16,360 nt of DNA from Synechococcus sp. UW140 (GCA_945878795.1 CAMDWF010000010.1:1-16360), one strand, 5' to 3'. Positions 1 through 7,657 are shown, counted from the stretch's first letter. Numbers and translations: made by a program. The notes: generated from the letters alone by a model not told the origin.

Positions 1-12
1 GAACTTGGCCAT
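1..12 (-). CDS. clpX: ClpX start (first four codons only, cut by window edge)
   Basis: On the minus strand an ATG at 12-10 opens the reading frame Met-Ala-Lys-Phe and runs off the window. Cyanobacterial ClpX, the AAA+ unfoldase that feeds ClpP, begins with these residues, and clpX normally lies directly downstream of clpP in this lineage. It starts 67 bases after the clpP stop on the same strand, so co-transcription with clpP is likely. No clear Shine-Dalgarno precedes it. Four residues cannot prove identity, so the call rests mainly on gene order. Confidence 0.7.
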
Positions 13-79
13 CGGCAGGGAGGCGGCAGGCGGCGGAGCAACCGGTTGATTGGTACGGCGGCGTAAACGGGATTAAGGA

Positions 80-784
80 TCAAACCGGGACATTGTCGGT
101 AACGACCCGATCGATCAGGCCGTATTCAACCGCCTCTGGGGGTGAAAGGAAATAGTCGCGGTCGGTATCTTCGGCAATCTTGGCGAGGGGTTGGCCGGTG
201 TGCTCGGCCATCAAGCCGTTGAGGGTGTCTTTGAGGAAGAGAATCTCGCGGGCCTGGATCTCAATGTCAATGGCCTGCCCCTGGGCTCCCCCGAGGGGTT
301 GGTGAATCATGATGCGGGCATTGGGCAGGGCCAAGCGTTTGCCTTTGGTGCCACCTGAGAGCAGGAAGGCCCCCATACTGGCCGCCAGCCCATAGCAAAT
401 CGTGACAATATCAGGATTTACCTGCTGCATAGTGTCATAGATCGCCAGGCCAGAGGTAACTGATCCGCCGGGGGAATTGATGTAAATCTGGATGTCTTTT
501 TCCGGATCTTCCGCTTCCAGGAACAGCAGTTGTGCCACCAGCGAATCGGCGACCTGGTCGTCAATTCCCGTGCCCAGGAAAATTATGCGTTCACGCAACA
601 GGCGCGAATAAATGTCGAAGGCCCGATCCCCCCGGCCCGATTGTTCGACCACCGTGGGCAGCACGCCGGGACTGGCCAGGGGTGCCAGGGCGGGTCCACT
701 GCTGACGAGGGGGGCATTCCAGAGGCTTTGGACCGGGTGCGGTCGGCTGGCGTTGGGCTGGGAATGGGAGAGGGGGGCTTTCAC
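80..784 (-). CDS. clpP: ATP-dependent Clp protease proteolytic subunit ClpP
   Basis: Serine peptidase of family S14 that forms the proteolytic chamber of the cytoplasmic Clp protease, here beside its unfoldase clpX. The triad is intact: Ser136 in GLAASMG, His161 in MIHQPLGG and Asp210 in TDRDYFLS, with spacings equal to E. coli ClpP. As called it is 234 residues from a GTG start, longer than the usual 195-200. The conserved domain begins near residue 43 (PTVVEQSGRG). An alternative GTG at 664-662 (residue 41) would give a normal 194-residue protein. Neither start has a good ribosome binding site. As I recall, picocyanobacterial ClpP next to clpX often has an N-terminal extension, so I keep the long form with reservation. 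It follows tig on the same strand after 178 bases. Confidence 0.96.
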   Translation of the reverse strand: MKAPLSHSQPNASRPHPVQSLWNAPLVSSGPALAPLASPGVLPTVVEQSGRGDRAFDIYSRLLRERIIFLGTGIDDQVADSLVAQLLFLEAEDPEKDIQIYINSPGGSVTSGLAIYDTMQQVNPDIVTICYGLAASMGAFLLSGGTKGKRLALPNARIMIHQPLGGAQGQAIDIEIQAREILFLKDTLNGLMAEHTGQPLAKIAEDTDRDYFLSPPEAVEYGLIDRVVTDNVPV

Positions 785-881
785 GCAGGCGCGGGCTTGG
801 CGGTCACTTGTGATCAGTAATCTATGGGTCGCTGCGCTCTTGCGGTCGGTGCTGCAGCGGCCCTTGGCAACGGTCTCAGTC

Positions 882-905
882 GTTGTCCTTTGCGTTGTCC
901 TTTGC
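882..905. repeat. Perfect 12-bp tandem duplication between tig and clpP
   Basis: GTTGTCCTTTGC occurs at 882-893 and again, without a gap, at 894-905. It lies in the 178-base spacer between the tig stop (963) and the clpP start (784), about 100 bases upstream of the clpP start on the minus strand, where it reads as GCAAAGGACAAC twice. It could be a polymerase-slippage duplication in non-coding sequence or a tandem protein-binding site. Nothing in the sequence decides between these. I see no convincing T-tailed terminator in this spacer, so tig and clpP may be read through. Confidence 0.6.
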
Positions 906-962
906 TTTTTCCTAGTCCTCAGAGGCCTTTTTGGCGTCCACAGTGGTCGTTGGGGCCCCTGC

Positions 963-2354
963 TTACCCCTCCTTCGCCGCCTCGGCCTGCTCTGGCGATT
1001 CGGCCGTCGGCGCTTTTTCAGTGACGGTGTTGTTGGTCTCCAGCCACTCCAGCAGGCGATCGCGCAGCAGGTCGTCTGCCACGGCGATCCTCAGGCGCTG
1101 CTGGTCAATGGTGGCGTCTTCACTGAGGTCGCGGCGCACCTCCTGCAGGCGGGATTCTAGGTCGGCCGCAGGCACCTCAATGGTCTCTGCCACGGCCAGG
1201 GCCCGCAGGGCCAGGTTGCGGCGCAGGCGCTGTTCCGCTTCAGGGCGGGAGGTTTCGACCAGGCTGCGAACCAGATCTTGGGTAAAGAGCTTCTTCACAT
1301 CCATCCCCTGTTGGGCGATCTGGCCAGCGGTTTGTTCGATCAGCTGGCGGATTTCTTGCTGGATCAGGGTTTCTGGCAATTCCACCTCCAGTTGCTCCAC
1401 CAAGGCCGTCAGCAGGGCCTCCTGGCGATTGTTGCGGTGCCGGCGTTCGCTGTCCTCCTTGAGGCGGGCTTCGAGATCGGCCCGCAATTCGGCCAGGGAG
1501 CCCTTGTCACTGGCCTGTTGGGCGAAGGCATCGTCCAGGGCAGGAAGTTCGTGGCTCTTGAGATCCAGCAGGGTGATCTCGAAGCGGGCCTCGCGGCCAG
1601 CGGCCTGCTTCTCGGGGTAGGACTCGGGAAACTGGCAGGTCACCGTGCGGCTTGCTCCGACCGCCAGGCCCAGGATCCCCTCGACAAAGCCAGGGATCAT
1701 GCGGCCCTCCTCCAGTTCGACCTCCATGCCGTCGCTGCTGCCGTTGGGAATGGCTTCGTCGGTATCGGTAAAGCTGCCGCTGAAGCTGATGCGAGCCACA
1801 TCGCCACTGGCGGCTGGCCGATCTTCCACCGGCAGCAGGGTCGCCAGCTGCCGCCTGGACTGTTCCAGCAGCTCGTCCACCCGGGCGGGATCGAAGACCA
1901 CGGGCTCGGCTTCCGCCGAGAGGCCCCTGGTCGCTTTGAGGCTGGGGGTGGGCTCCACATCCAGGGCCAGGGTGATGACCAGCTCTTCACCCGGGGTGAA
2001 GCGCGCCAGCAGGGCTTCAAAACTCTCCTCCAGCTCCGGGCGCCCGAGCGCCGCGATTGTTTCCTGTTGCAAGGCTTCCTTCACCACACTCTCGATCAGC
2101 TCTTCGAGGGCGGTGGCGCGCAGCCGCACCGGACCGATTTGTTGCAGCAGCACAGCCTTGGGCACCTTGCCCTGGCGAAAGCCCGGCAATTTGACGCTGC
2201 GGCTGAGTTTGCTGACGGCACCCTCGTAGCTGGCCTGGCTGCGGCCCGCCGGCACGGCCACCTCCACCGCCAGTCGACTGCCGGGGCGGGGGGAGGTGGA
2301 GATTTTCAGCTCGGCCCCTGGGGTGGTGGAAGCGGTGCTGGCGGCAGGACTCAT
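963..2354 (-). CDS. tig: Trigger factor (ribosome-associated chaperone, peptidyl-prolyl isomerase)
   Basis: Trigger factor binds ribosomal protein L23 at the exit tunnel and shields nascent chains. The N-terminal ribosome-binding domain carries the signature GFRQGKVP at residues 58-65. The FKBP-like isomerase domain follows at roughly 185-265, including GRMIPGFVEGILG and the FPESYP segment. The rest is the helical C-terminal chaperone domain, ending in an Ala/Glu-rich tail. The length of 463 residues fits the cyanobacterial family. The ATG start gives about 15 residues ahead of the usual N-terminus; no strong Shine-Dalgarno is visible, only GGAGA about 20 bases upstream. The gene is divergent from asd and upstream of clpP-clpX, the common cyanobacterial arrangement of folding and proteolysis genes. 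Open frames on the opposite strand here are shadows caused by high GC. Confidence 0.97.
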   Translation of the reverse strand: MSPAASTASTTPGAELKISTSPRPGSRLAVEVAVPAGRSQASYEGAVSKLSRSVKLPGFRQGKVPKAVLLQQIGPVRLRATALEELIESVVKEALQQETIAALGRPELEESFEALLARFTPGEELVITLALDVEPTPSLKATRGLSAEAEPVVFDPARVDELLEQSRRQLATLLPVEDRPAASGDVARISFSGSFTDTDEAIPNGSSDGMEVELEEGRMIPGFVEGILGLAVGASRTVTCQFPESYPEKQAAGREARFEITLLDLKSHELPALDDAFAQQASDKGSLAELRADLEARLKEDSERRHRNNRQEALLTALVEQLEVELPETLIQQEIRQLIEQTAGQIAQQGMDVKKLFTQDLVRSLVETSRPEAEQRLRRNLALRALAVAETIEVPAADLESRLQEVRRDLSEDATIDQQRLRIAVADDLLRDRLLEWLETNNTVTEKAPTAESPEQAEAAKEG

Positions 2355-2732
2355 GAAACGGGCCGATCATCGGGGCGATCTCCAATCCTAGAAAGTGGCG
2401 CAGGGGGGGGCCGGCGCCCTAGTGTTGGAAAGACGCACAGACGTGTCGATATCCCACCCGTCCAGGGGTCCCCGCAGGGATTCCCTGGGCTCAGATCCAG
2501 CGATCCCCGGATCCTGATCGCCGCTCTACCGCCCATCCCGGAAACCGCCTGGTTGTCCAGAGGACGTCGTTTCCAGGGTTTGCAAGAGCATCCCAATTTT
2601 CCTCATTCTCTTTTTCCCCACCCACTCCCTTCCCCAGTCCATGCCCACCGCCTTTTAGGCAAATTAGAGCAGCCTTTTTGGTTGGTTCATTCTTTTTCTT
2701 TTTTAGTTGTGTTTCCGGTTCACGCCATCGCT
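2355..2732. other. Divergent tig/asd intergenic region with inverted repeats and T-rich tract
   Basis: This 378-base gap separates two divergent genes and should hold both promoters. It contains an imperfect hairpin at 2462-2488 (CCAGGG pairing with CCCTGG, and inside it TCCC with GGGA), a second inverted repeat at 2500-2521 (GCGATC/GATCGC with a 10-base loop), a G/C run near 2401-2420, and a T-rich tract at 2675-2705. No consensus sigma-70 promoter stands out. The asd frame stays open across the whole region, but nothing there looks like conserved protein. Since neither flanking gene ends here, the hairpins are not ordinary gene-end terminators; they could lie in the tig leader or belong to a small RNA. 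Confidence 0.5.
2679..2707 (+). promoter_or_regulatory. Weak candidate promoter for asd-dapA
   Basis: TTGGTT at 2679-2684 and TTTAGT at 2702-2707 are separated by 17 bases and would start transcription roughly 20 bases ahead of the GTG chosen for asd. Each box matches only three or four of the six consensus bases, and the region is T-rich enough to give such matches by chance. The position is right; the sequence evidence is poor. Confidence 0.2.
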
Positions 2733-3821
2733 GTGCCGTCTCCCCCCTCCCCCTTTCCCGCCCTGAAAGCTTCCCTCGCTGCAGAACGTGCTTTGCCCGA
2801 CCGTCCCCTCAGGGTCGGAATCCTGGGAGCGACAGGAGCCGTGGGCGTGGAATTGCTGGCCCTGCTGGCCGAACGTCGTTTTCCCATCAGCGAACTCCGT
2901 CCCCTGGCCTCCCCCCGTTCCGCTGGCCAGAACCTCACCTGGCAGGGGGAATCCCTGCAGGTGCGGGCGGTGGAGACCGCCGCCTTTGACGGTCTTGATC
3001 TGTTGCTGGCCTCCGCCGGCGGATCCGTTTCCCGCCAATGGGCTCCCCAGGCGGCAGCGGCGGGCACGGTTGTCATAGACAACTCCAGTGCCTTTCGCCT
3101 CGACCCCGATGTGCCCTTGGTGGTGCCTGAGGTGAATGGCGATGCAGTCTTCCAACATCAGGGCATCATTGCCAACCCCAACTGCACCACGATTCTGCTC
3201 ACCCTGGCCTTGGCGCCCCTGGCGGCCCGGCGCCCCCTCCGTCGCGTCGTGGTCAGCACTTATCAATCCGCCAGTGGCGCCGGGGCCCGGGCCATGGAAG
3301 AACTCCAGAATCTCAGCCGCACCGTGCTGGCTGGCGGCACCCCCGTCAGTGAGGTATTGCCCCATTCCCTGGCCTTCAACCTGTTTCTGCATAACTCGCC
3401 CTTGCAGGCCAACGGTTACTGCGAAGAAGAATTGAAAATGGTGCATGAGACCCGCAAGATCCTTGGCCTGCCGCACTTGCGCCTCACGGCTACCTGTGTG
3501 CGGGTGCCGGTGCTGCGGGCCCATTCCGAGGCCGTCAACATCGAATTCGACGAGCCCTTTCCCGTGCAGGAGGCCCGGGAGCTGCTGGCAGTGGCCCCGG
3601 GGGTGGAGCTGATCGAGGATTTTGCCGCCAACCGCTTTCCGATGCCCACGGATGTGACGGGACGCGATCCCGTCGCCATCGGCCGGATCCGCCAGGACCT
3701 CAGCGATCCCCATGCCCTCGAGCTTTGGCTTTGCGGCGACCAGATCCGCAAGGGAGCCGCCCTCAATGCCATTCAGATCGCCGAGCGGCTGCTGGCCCCT
3801 CCCCCAGGAGGCACACCTTGA
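2733..3821 (+). CDS. asd: Aspartate-semialdehyde dehydrogenase
   Basis: Catalyses NADPH-dependent reductive dephosphorylation of aspartyl-4-phosphate to aspartate semialdehyde, the branch point to lysine/diaminopimelate and to threonine/methionine. Counting from the chosen GTG, the dinucleotide-binding loop GATGAVG is at residues 32-38, the active-site Cys151 is in NPNCTTI, and the catalytic His264 is in RAHSEAV. The length of 362 residues is slightly above the usual 335-345 because of a Pro/Ser-rich N-terminus. The frame is open far upstream, so the start is uncertain: candidates are GTG at 2709, GTG at 2733 and TTG at 2793. Family similarity begins at about LPDRPLRVGILG, which favours 2733 or 2793. 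None has a good Shine-Dalgarno. The stop overlaps the dapA start, so the two are translated in coupled fashion. Confidence 0.95.
   Translation: MPSPPSPFPALKASLAAERALPDRPLRVGILGATGAVGVELLALLAERRFPISELRPLASPRSAGQNLTWQGESLQVRAVETAAFDGLDLLLASAGGSVSRQWAPQAAAAGTVVIDNSSAFRLDPDVPLVVPEVNGDAVFQHQGIIANPNCTTILLTLALAPLAARRPLRRVVVSTYQSASGAGARAMEELQNLSRTVLAGGTPVSEVLPHSLAFNLFLHNSPLQANGYCEEELKMVHETRKILGLPHLRLTATCVRVPVLRAHSEAVNIEFDEPFPVQEARELLAVAPGVELIEDFAANRFPMPTDVTGRDPVAIGRIRQDLSDPHALELWLCGDQIRKGAALNAIQIAERLLAPPPGGTP
3806..3811 (+). promoter_or_regulatory. Ribosome binding site of dapA inside asd
   Basis: A perfect AGGAGG sits six bases before the TTG at 3818-3820. It lies inside the last codons of asd and decides the dapA start. 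The TTG shares four bases with the asd stop (TTGA), a typical layout for stop-restart coupling. Confidence 0.8.
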
Positions 3822-4738
3822 ACGCCTCCGTTCCCCTGGCAGCCTCGGCGGCAGCTCCCCTCTTTGGCAGGGTGATCACGGCCATGGTGACCCCTTTTGA
3901 TGCCGAAGGGGCCGTCGATCTGGCCACCGCCGAGCGACTGGCCGACCATCTCGTTCGCCATGGCTCCGATGGGCTGGTGGTCTGTGGCACCACCGGTGAA
4001 TCCCCCACCCTCAGTTGGGAAGAGCAGCTGGCCATGCTCCGGGCCGTGCGTTCGGCCGTGGCCGGTCGGGCTGCGGTGCTGGCGGGCACCGGCAGTAACT
4101 GCACGTTGGAGGCGGTGGCCGCCACCCGCGCTGCGGCGGCCCATGGGGCCGATGGGGCCCTGGTGGTGGTGCCCTATTACAACAAGCCCCCCCAGGAGGG
4201 ACTGGAAGCCCATTTCCGGGCCGTGGCTGCGGCGGCGCCCGAACTGCCACTGATGCTTTACAACATTCCCGGCCGGACGGGCTGCAGCCTGGCGCCCGAG
4301 ACCACGGCCCGGCTGCTGGATCGACCCAACGTTCTCAGTTACAAAGCCTCCAGCGGCACCACGGAAGAAGTCAGTCAGCTGCGGCTCCTCTGCGGCGATC
4401 GGCTGGCGATTTATAGCGGTGATGATGCCCTGACCCTGCCCATGTTGGCCGTGGGTGCCGTTGGCGTGGTGAGCGTTGCCAGTCACCTCGTGGGCGACGC
4501 GATTCAGGCCCTGATAAGGGCGTATCTGGCTGGCGATGGCAGCGAAGCCCTCCGGCGCCATGACCAGCTTCTGCCCCTGATCCGGGCCCTTTTTTGCACA
4601 ACCAATCCCATCCCCCTCAAGGCAGCCCTCGAATTGGCTGGATGGCCCGTAGGTGCCCCCCGTTTGCCCCTGTTACCAGCAGATACCACCGTGCGTGAAC
4701 GCCTCAGCTCCATCCTGGCCGCCCTGCGTCCCACCTGA
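3818..4738 (+). CDS. dapA: 4-hydroxy-tetrahydrodipicolinate synthase
   Basis: Condenses pyruvate with aspartate semialdehyde, the product of the gene before it, committing flux to lysine and diaminopimelate for the cell wall. It is a TIM barrel of the DHDPS/NAL class I aldolase family. Counting from the TTG, the Schiff-base lysine is Lys176 in SYKASSG, Tyr148 and Arg153 lie in YNIPGRTG, and the threonine pair Thr58-Thr59 lies in CGTTGESPTLS. The length is 306 residues, close to the usual 290-305. The TTG start is supported by AGGAGG six bases upstream and by overlap with the asd stop; the open frame further upstream is shadow. The intergenic gap to rnj is only 50 bases, so the three genes may form one operon. 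Confidence 0.97.
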   Translation: MNASVPLAASAAAPLFGRVITAMVTPFDAEGAVDLATAERLADHLVRHGSDGLVVCGTTGESPTLSWEEQLAMLRAVRSAVAGRAAVLAGTGSNCTLEAVAATRAAAAHGADGALVVVPYYNKPPQEGLEAHFRAVAAAAPELPLMLYNIPGRTGCSLAPETTARLLDRPNVLSYKASSGTTEEVSQLRLLCGDRLAIYSGDDALTLPMLAVGAVGVVSVASHLVGDAIQALIRAYLAGDGSEALRRHDQLLPLIRALFCTTNPIPLKAALELAGWPVGAPRLPLLPADTTVRERLSSILAALRPT

Positions 4739-4788
4739 CGCCAAGGCCTGCTCCACGTTCAAGTAAACATTTTGCAAAGAGATCATTC

Positions 4789-6783
4789 ATGACCAATTCC
4801 AACGGAAATAGCCATTCGGCCGCTGCCAAATCCCCTGCCCTGCGGGTCATTCCCCTCGGGGGATTGCATGAAATCGGTAAAAACACCTGTGTTTTTGAAT
4901 ATGGCGACGACCTGATGCTTGTGGATGCGGGCCTCGCTTTCCCAAGCGATGGCATGCATGGGGTCAATGTGGTGCTGCCTGATACCACTTATCTGAGGGA
5001 GAATCAGAAGCGCATCCGCGGCATGATCGTTACCCACGGCCATGAAGACCATATCGGCGGCATCCCCCACCACCTCAAGAACTTTAATATTCCGATCATC
5101 TATGGCCCTCGCCTAGCCCTGTCAATGCTGACGGGAAAGATGGAGGAGGCTGGGGTAATGGATCGTACCAAGCTTCAGACTGTCAGTCCCCGCGAAGTGG
5201 TTTCGATTGGTCAGCATTTTAAGGTCGAATTCATCCGCAATACCCACTCGATTGCCGATAGTTTTTCCCTGGCCATTACGACCCCTGTGGGTGTGGTTGT
5301 CTTCACCGGTGATTACAAGTTTGACCATACCCCTGTGGATGGCGAGTATTTCGACATTCAACGCATGGCCCAATATGGCGAACAGGGTGTTCTTTGCTTG
5401 TTCAGTGATTCCACGAACGCTGAGCTGCCAGGGTTTACGCCCCCTGAACGGGCGGTTTTTCCAAATCTGGATCGGCACATTGCCAACTCAGATGGGCGAG
5501 TGATTATCACCACCTTTGCCAGTTCGGTGCATCGGGTTTCAATGATTCTTGAGCTGGCGCTGAAGCATGGCCGCAAAGTGGGTCTGTTGGGCCGCTCCAT
5601 GCTCAATGTGATTGCCAAGGCCCGTGAATTGGGTTATATCCGCTGTCCCGATGATCTGTTCGTGCCGATCAAGCAGATCCGTGACCTGCCCGACCGCGAA
5701 ACCCTGTTGCTCATGACCGGTAGTCAGGGCGAGCCTTTGGCGGCTCTGAGTCGTATTTCCCGGGGGGACCATCCCCAGGTTCAGGTGAAAAGCAGCGACA
5801 CCATCATTTTTTCGGCCAGCCCGATTCCGGGAAACACCATTTCGGTTGTAAATACCATCGACAGCCTGATGATGCTGGGCGCCAAGGTGGTCTATGGCAA
5901 GGGTGAAGGCATCCATGTCTCCGGCCACGGCTCCCAGGAAGATGAAAAACTGATGCTGGCCTTGACCCGGCCCCGCTTCTTCGTGCCGGTGCATGGTGAG
6001 CACCGCATGTTGGTTGCCCATACCCGCACGGCCCAGTCGATGGGAATCCCGGCCGACCATTGTCTGATCATCGATAACGGTGACGTGGTTGAACTCACCC
6101 CTGATGGCATCCGCAAGGGGGATCCGGTCAAGGCGGGTATCGAATTACTGGATGCATCCCGCAATGGCATCGTCGATGCCCGGGTGCTCAAGGAACGCCA
6201 GCAGCTAGCTGAAGATGGCGTAATCACCCTGTTGGCCGCCATCAGTACCGATGGTCTGATGGTGGCTCCGCCCCGGGTCAACCTGCGCGGTGTCGTCACC
6301 ACCGCCGACCCCCGCAAGCTCTCGGTTTGGGCCGAAAGGGAGATCGGTTGGGTGCTGGAGAATCGCTGGAATCAGCTGGCCCGCCATACCGGTGGCACGG
6401 CACCCGATGTCGATTGGGTTGGGGTGCAACGGGAGGTCGAACTGGGCCTGCAGCGGCGCTTGCGCCGCGAACTCCAGGTGGATCCCCTCATCCTCTGCCT
6501 GGTGCAGCCGGCTCCCGCCGGCACGCCGGCCTACAAGGGTCAGGCTGACCAGGAGCCCGACACCAGGCCGGCTCCCCGGGGCGGCCGCCGGGAGGTGGGC
6601 CGGGAGGCACCGGCTGGGGTGCAGCGTCTGACTCCAGTGGCCAGTAGTGCGCCTCGGCCGGTGGCAACCCCTGCCGCCGCCGCCGTCGATGCCCAGCCGG
6701 CTGGGGTCCCCCAGGCAGCGCCGGTCGAGGCCGAACCCGAAGGCCGTGCCCGCCGCCGCCGCTCCGCCGCCGTCGCGGGCTGA
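4789..6783 (+). CDS. rnj: Ribonuclease J
   Basis: Metallo-beta-lactamase/beta-CASP ribonuclease with 5'-3' exo- and endonuclease activity in mRNA decay and rRNA maturation. The zinc motif HGHEDH is at residues 83-88, followed by the NTHSIADS and FTGDYKFD metal-ligand segments. The later beta-CASP elements GHGSQEDEK and VPVHGEHRM are also present. The core ends near residue 572. The last 92 residues are a low-complexity tail rich in Pro, Ala and Arg that ends in a basic RARRRR patch, probably disordered and possibly RNA-binding. The length of 664 residues is above the roughly 555 of bacilli but normal for tailed cyanobacterial forms. The ATG has a modest purine-rich AAAGAGA about six bases upstream. 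The first part of the gene looks less GC-rich than the tail. It converges on the gene ending at 6791. Confidence 0.97.
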   Translation: MTNSNGNSHSAAAKSPALRVIPLGGLHEIGKNTCVFEYGDDLMLVDAGLAFPSDGMHGVNVVLPDTTYLRENQKRIRGMIVTHGHEDHIGGIPHHLKNFNIPIIYGPRLALSMLTGKMEEAGVMDRTKLQTVSPREVVSIGQHFKVEFIRNTHSIADSFSLAITTPVGVVVFTGDYKFDHTPVDGEYFDIQRMAQYGEQGVLCLFSDSTNAELPGFTPPERAVFPNLDRHIANSDGRVIITTFASSVHRVSMILELALKHGRKVGLLGRSMLNVIAKARELGYIRCPDDLFVPIKQIRDLPDRETLLLMTGSQGEPLAALSRISRGDHPQVQVKSSDTIIFSASPIPGNTISVVNTIDSLMMLGAKVVYGKGEGIHVSGHGSQEDEKLMLALTRPRFFVPVHGEHRMLVAHTRTAQSMGIPADHCLIIDNGDVVELTPDGIRKGDPVKAGIELLDASRNGIVDARVLKERQQLAEDGVITLLAAISTDGLMVAPPRVNLRGVVTTADPRKLSVWAEREIGWVLENRWNQLARHTGGTAPDVDWVGVQREVELGLQRRLRRELQVDPLILCLVQPAPAGTPAYKGQADQEPDTRPAPRGGRREVGREAPAGVQRLTPVASSAPRPVATPAAAAVDAQPAGVPQAAPVEAEPEGRARRRRSAAVAG

Positions 6784-6789
6784 GCCCGC
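6775..6789. terminator. Short GC hairpin at the rnj end with the stop codon as its loop
   Basis: GCGGGC at 6775-6780 and GCCCGC at 6784-6789 form a six-base-pair stem whose three-base loop is the TGA stop of rnj. The convergent gene ends two bases beyond it. There is no T-run on either side, so intrinsic termination would be weak; it may instead mark the transcript ends or protect them. The tight loop and lack of T-tract keep confidence low. Confidence 0.3.
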
Positions 6790-6790
6790 T

Positions 6791-7657
6791 TCAGGAAAGC
6801 ACCACCCTCAGCAGTCCGGCCATCAGGTCCTCGTCCTCGCCCTCGGCTTGGGCGACGATCCTGGCGGCTTCTTGGGCCTGATCGGCTAGTTCAGCCTGCT
6901 CAGCAAGGGCCACGGACTCGATCGAATGGCGGTTCCGATCCCCCAGCTCCGCCAATCCCACGCCGAGGCGATCCCGCACCATCAGGTCGACTTCCTCCGC
7001 CAAGGAACTCTCGGCTTGGTGAAGTTCCAGCAGCTCGGGTTCATCGACAATCTCGGGAATCAGGGTTTCACCCAGGGGCGCCCGCTCCTGGCTCACCAAA
7101 GCGGAGTGGGAGGCGGTCTGGGTCGGGACGGTTGCGGCCGAGTCAACGCTCTCTTTCTGCACCTCTGTCTGCACCAGCCAGGGCATGACAGGTCCTGGGC
7201 TCCCAGCCCCCAGGACTGTCCTGGTTGGCTGGCTTTGATTGTCTCTGGCGCTGATCAACTCTTCCTGTGCGGCTTTGCGGCGCTGTTGGGCCTCTGCCTC
7301 CGCATTGGCCCGTGCCTCTGCCTCTGCCTGGGCACGGGCTTCGTTTTCCTGCCGCTCGGCCCGATTGGCCCGGCAGTTATTGATGCCCTCCTCGGCTATG
7401 GGTTGCAGGTCGCTTTCGCTGTTGACGGCTGCGACCTTGGTGTAAATGTCTTCGGCCACCAGACTGTTGTTATACCCATAGAGGAGCGTATGGGCCATCA
7501 GCAGCTGCAGCCGGGGCTTTACGCCCGCTGCCGCCTCGGGTTGCTTCTCAAGGTCGGCAAGCAGGCTCTGGCCCTGCTCCATGACGGTGGACCATTCCTG
7601 CTGGCGGTAGGCCTCCTCGATCTGCCCGTAGCGCTGCGGAAAGGTGGGTGATTCCAT
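6791..7657 (-). CDS. Conserved-looking protein of unknown function (TPR-like N-terminus, Ala/Glu coiled coil)
   Basis: I do not recognise a named family. The 288-residue protein has a helical N-terminus (about 8-95) whose spacing of aromatic and small residues, with YRQQEWSTVMEQGQSLL and LLMAHTLLYG, resembles tetratricopeptide helices. A highly charged Ala/Glu/Arg coiled coil follows at about 97-138, then a Ser/Thr/Pro-rich linker (140-200). The acidic C-terminal part (about 205-288) ends in a short hydrophobic helix after GEDEDLM. There is no signal peptide or membrane segment, so it is probably cytoplasmic. It starts at an ATG six bases after the tilS stop on the same strand, so it is very likely co-transcribed with tilS. 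Its 3' end abuts rnj in convergent orientation. The TPR reading is inference; no catalytic motif is visible. Confidence 0.85.
   Translation of the reverse strand: MESPTFPQRYGQIEEAYRQQEWSTVMEQGQSLLADLEKQPEAAAGVKPRLQLLMAHTLLYGYNNSLVAEDIYTKVAAVNSESDLQPIAEEGINNCRANRAERQENEARAQAEAEARANAEAEAQQRRKAAQEELISARDNQSQPTRTVLGAGSPGPVMPWLVQTEVQKESVDSAATVPTQTASHSALVSQERAPLGETLIPEIVDEPELLELHQAESSLAEEVDLMVRDRLGVGLAELGDRNRHSIESVALAEQAELADQAQEAARIVAQAEGEDEDLMAGLLRVVLS

Noticed and set aside
1056..1063. A HIP1 octamer (GCGATCGC) as a cyanobacterial signature.
   Set aside because: It is the only copy I found in about 16 kb, close to chance for a GC-rich sequence, so it says nothing reliable about the organism.
2703..3713. 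A 336-codon minus-strand open frame opposite asd.
   Set aside because: It has Gly/Gln/His-rich shadow composition and no recognisable domain, and lies entirely opposite a gene with an intact active site.
1278..3821. An 847-codon plus-strand open frame that would fuse antisense tig sequence to asd.
   Set aside because: The part before about 2733 is the antisense shadow of trigger factor plus intergenic DNA and shows no protein family; only the Asd portion is real.
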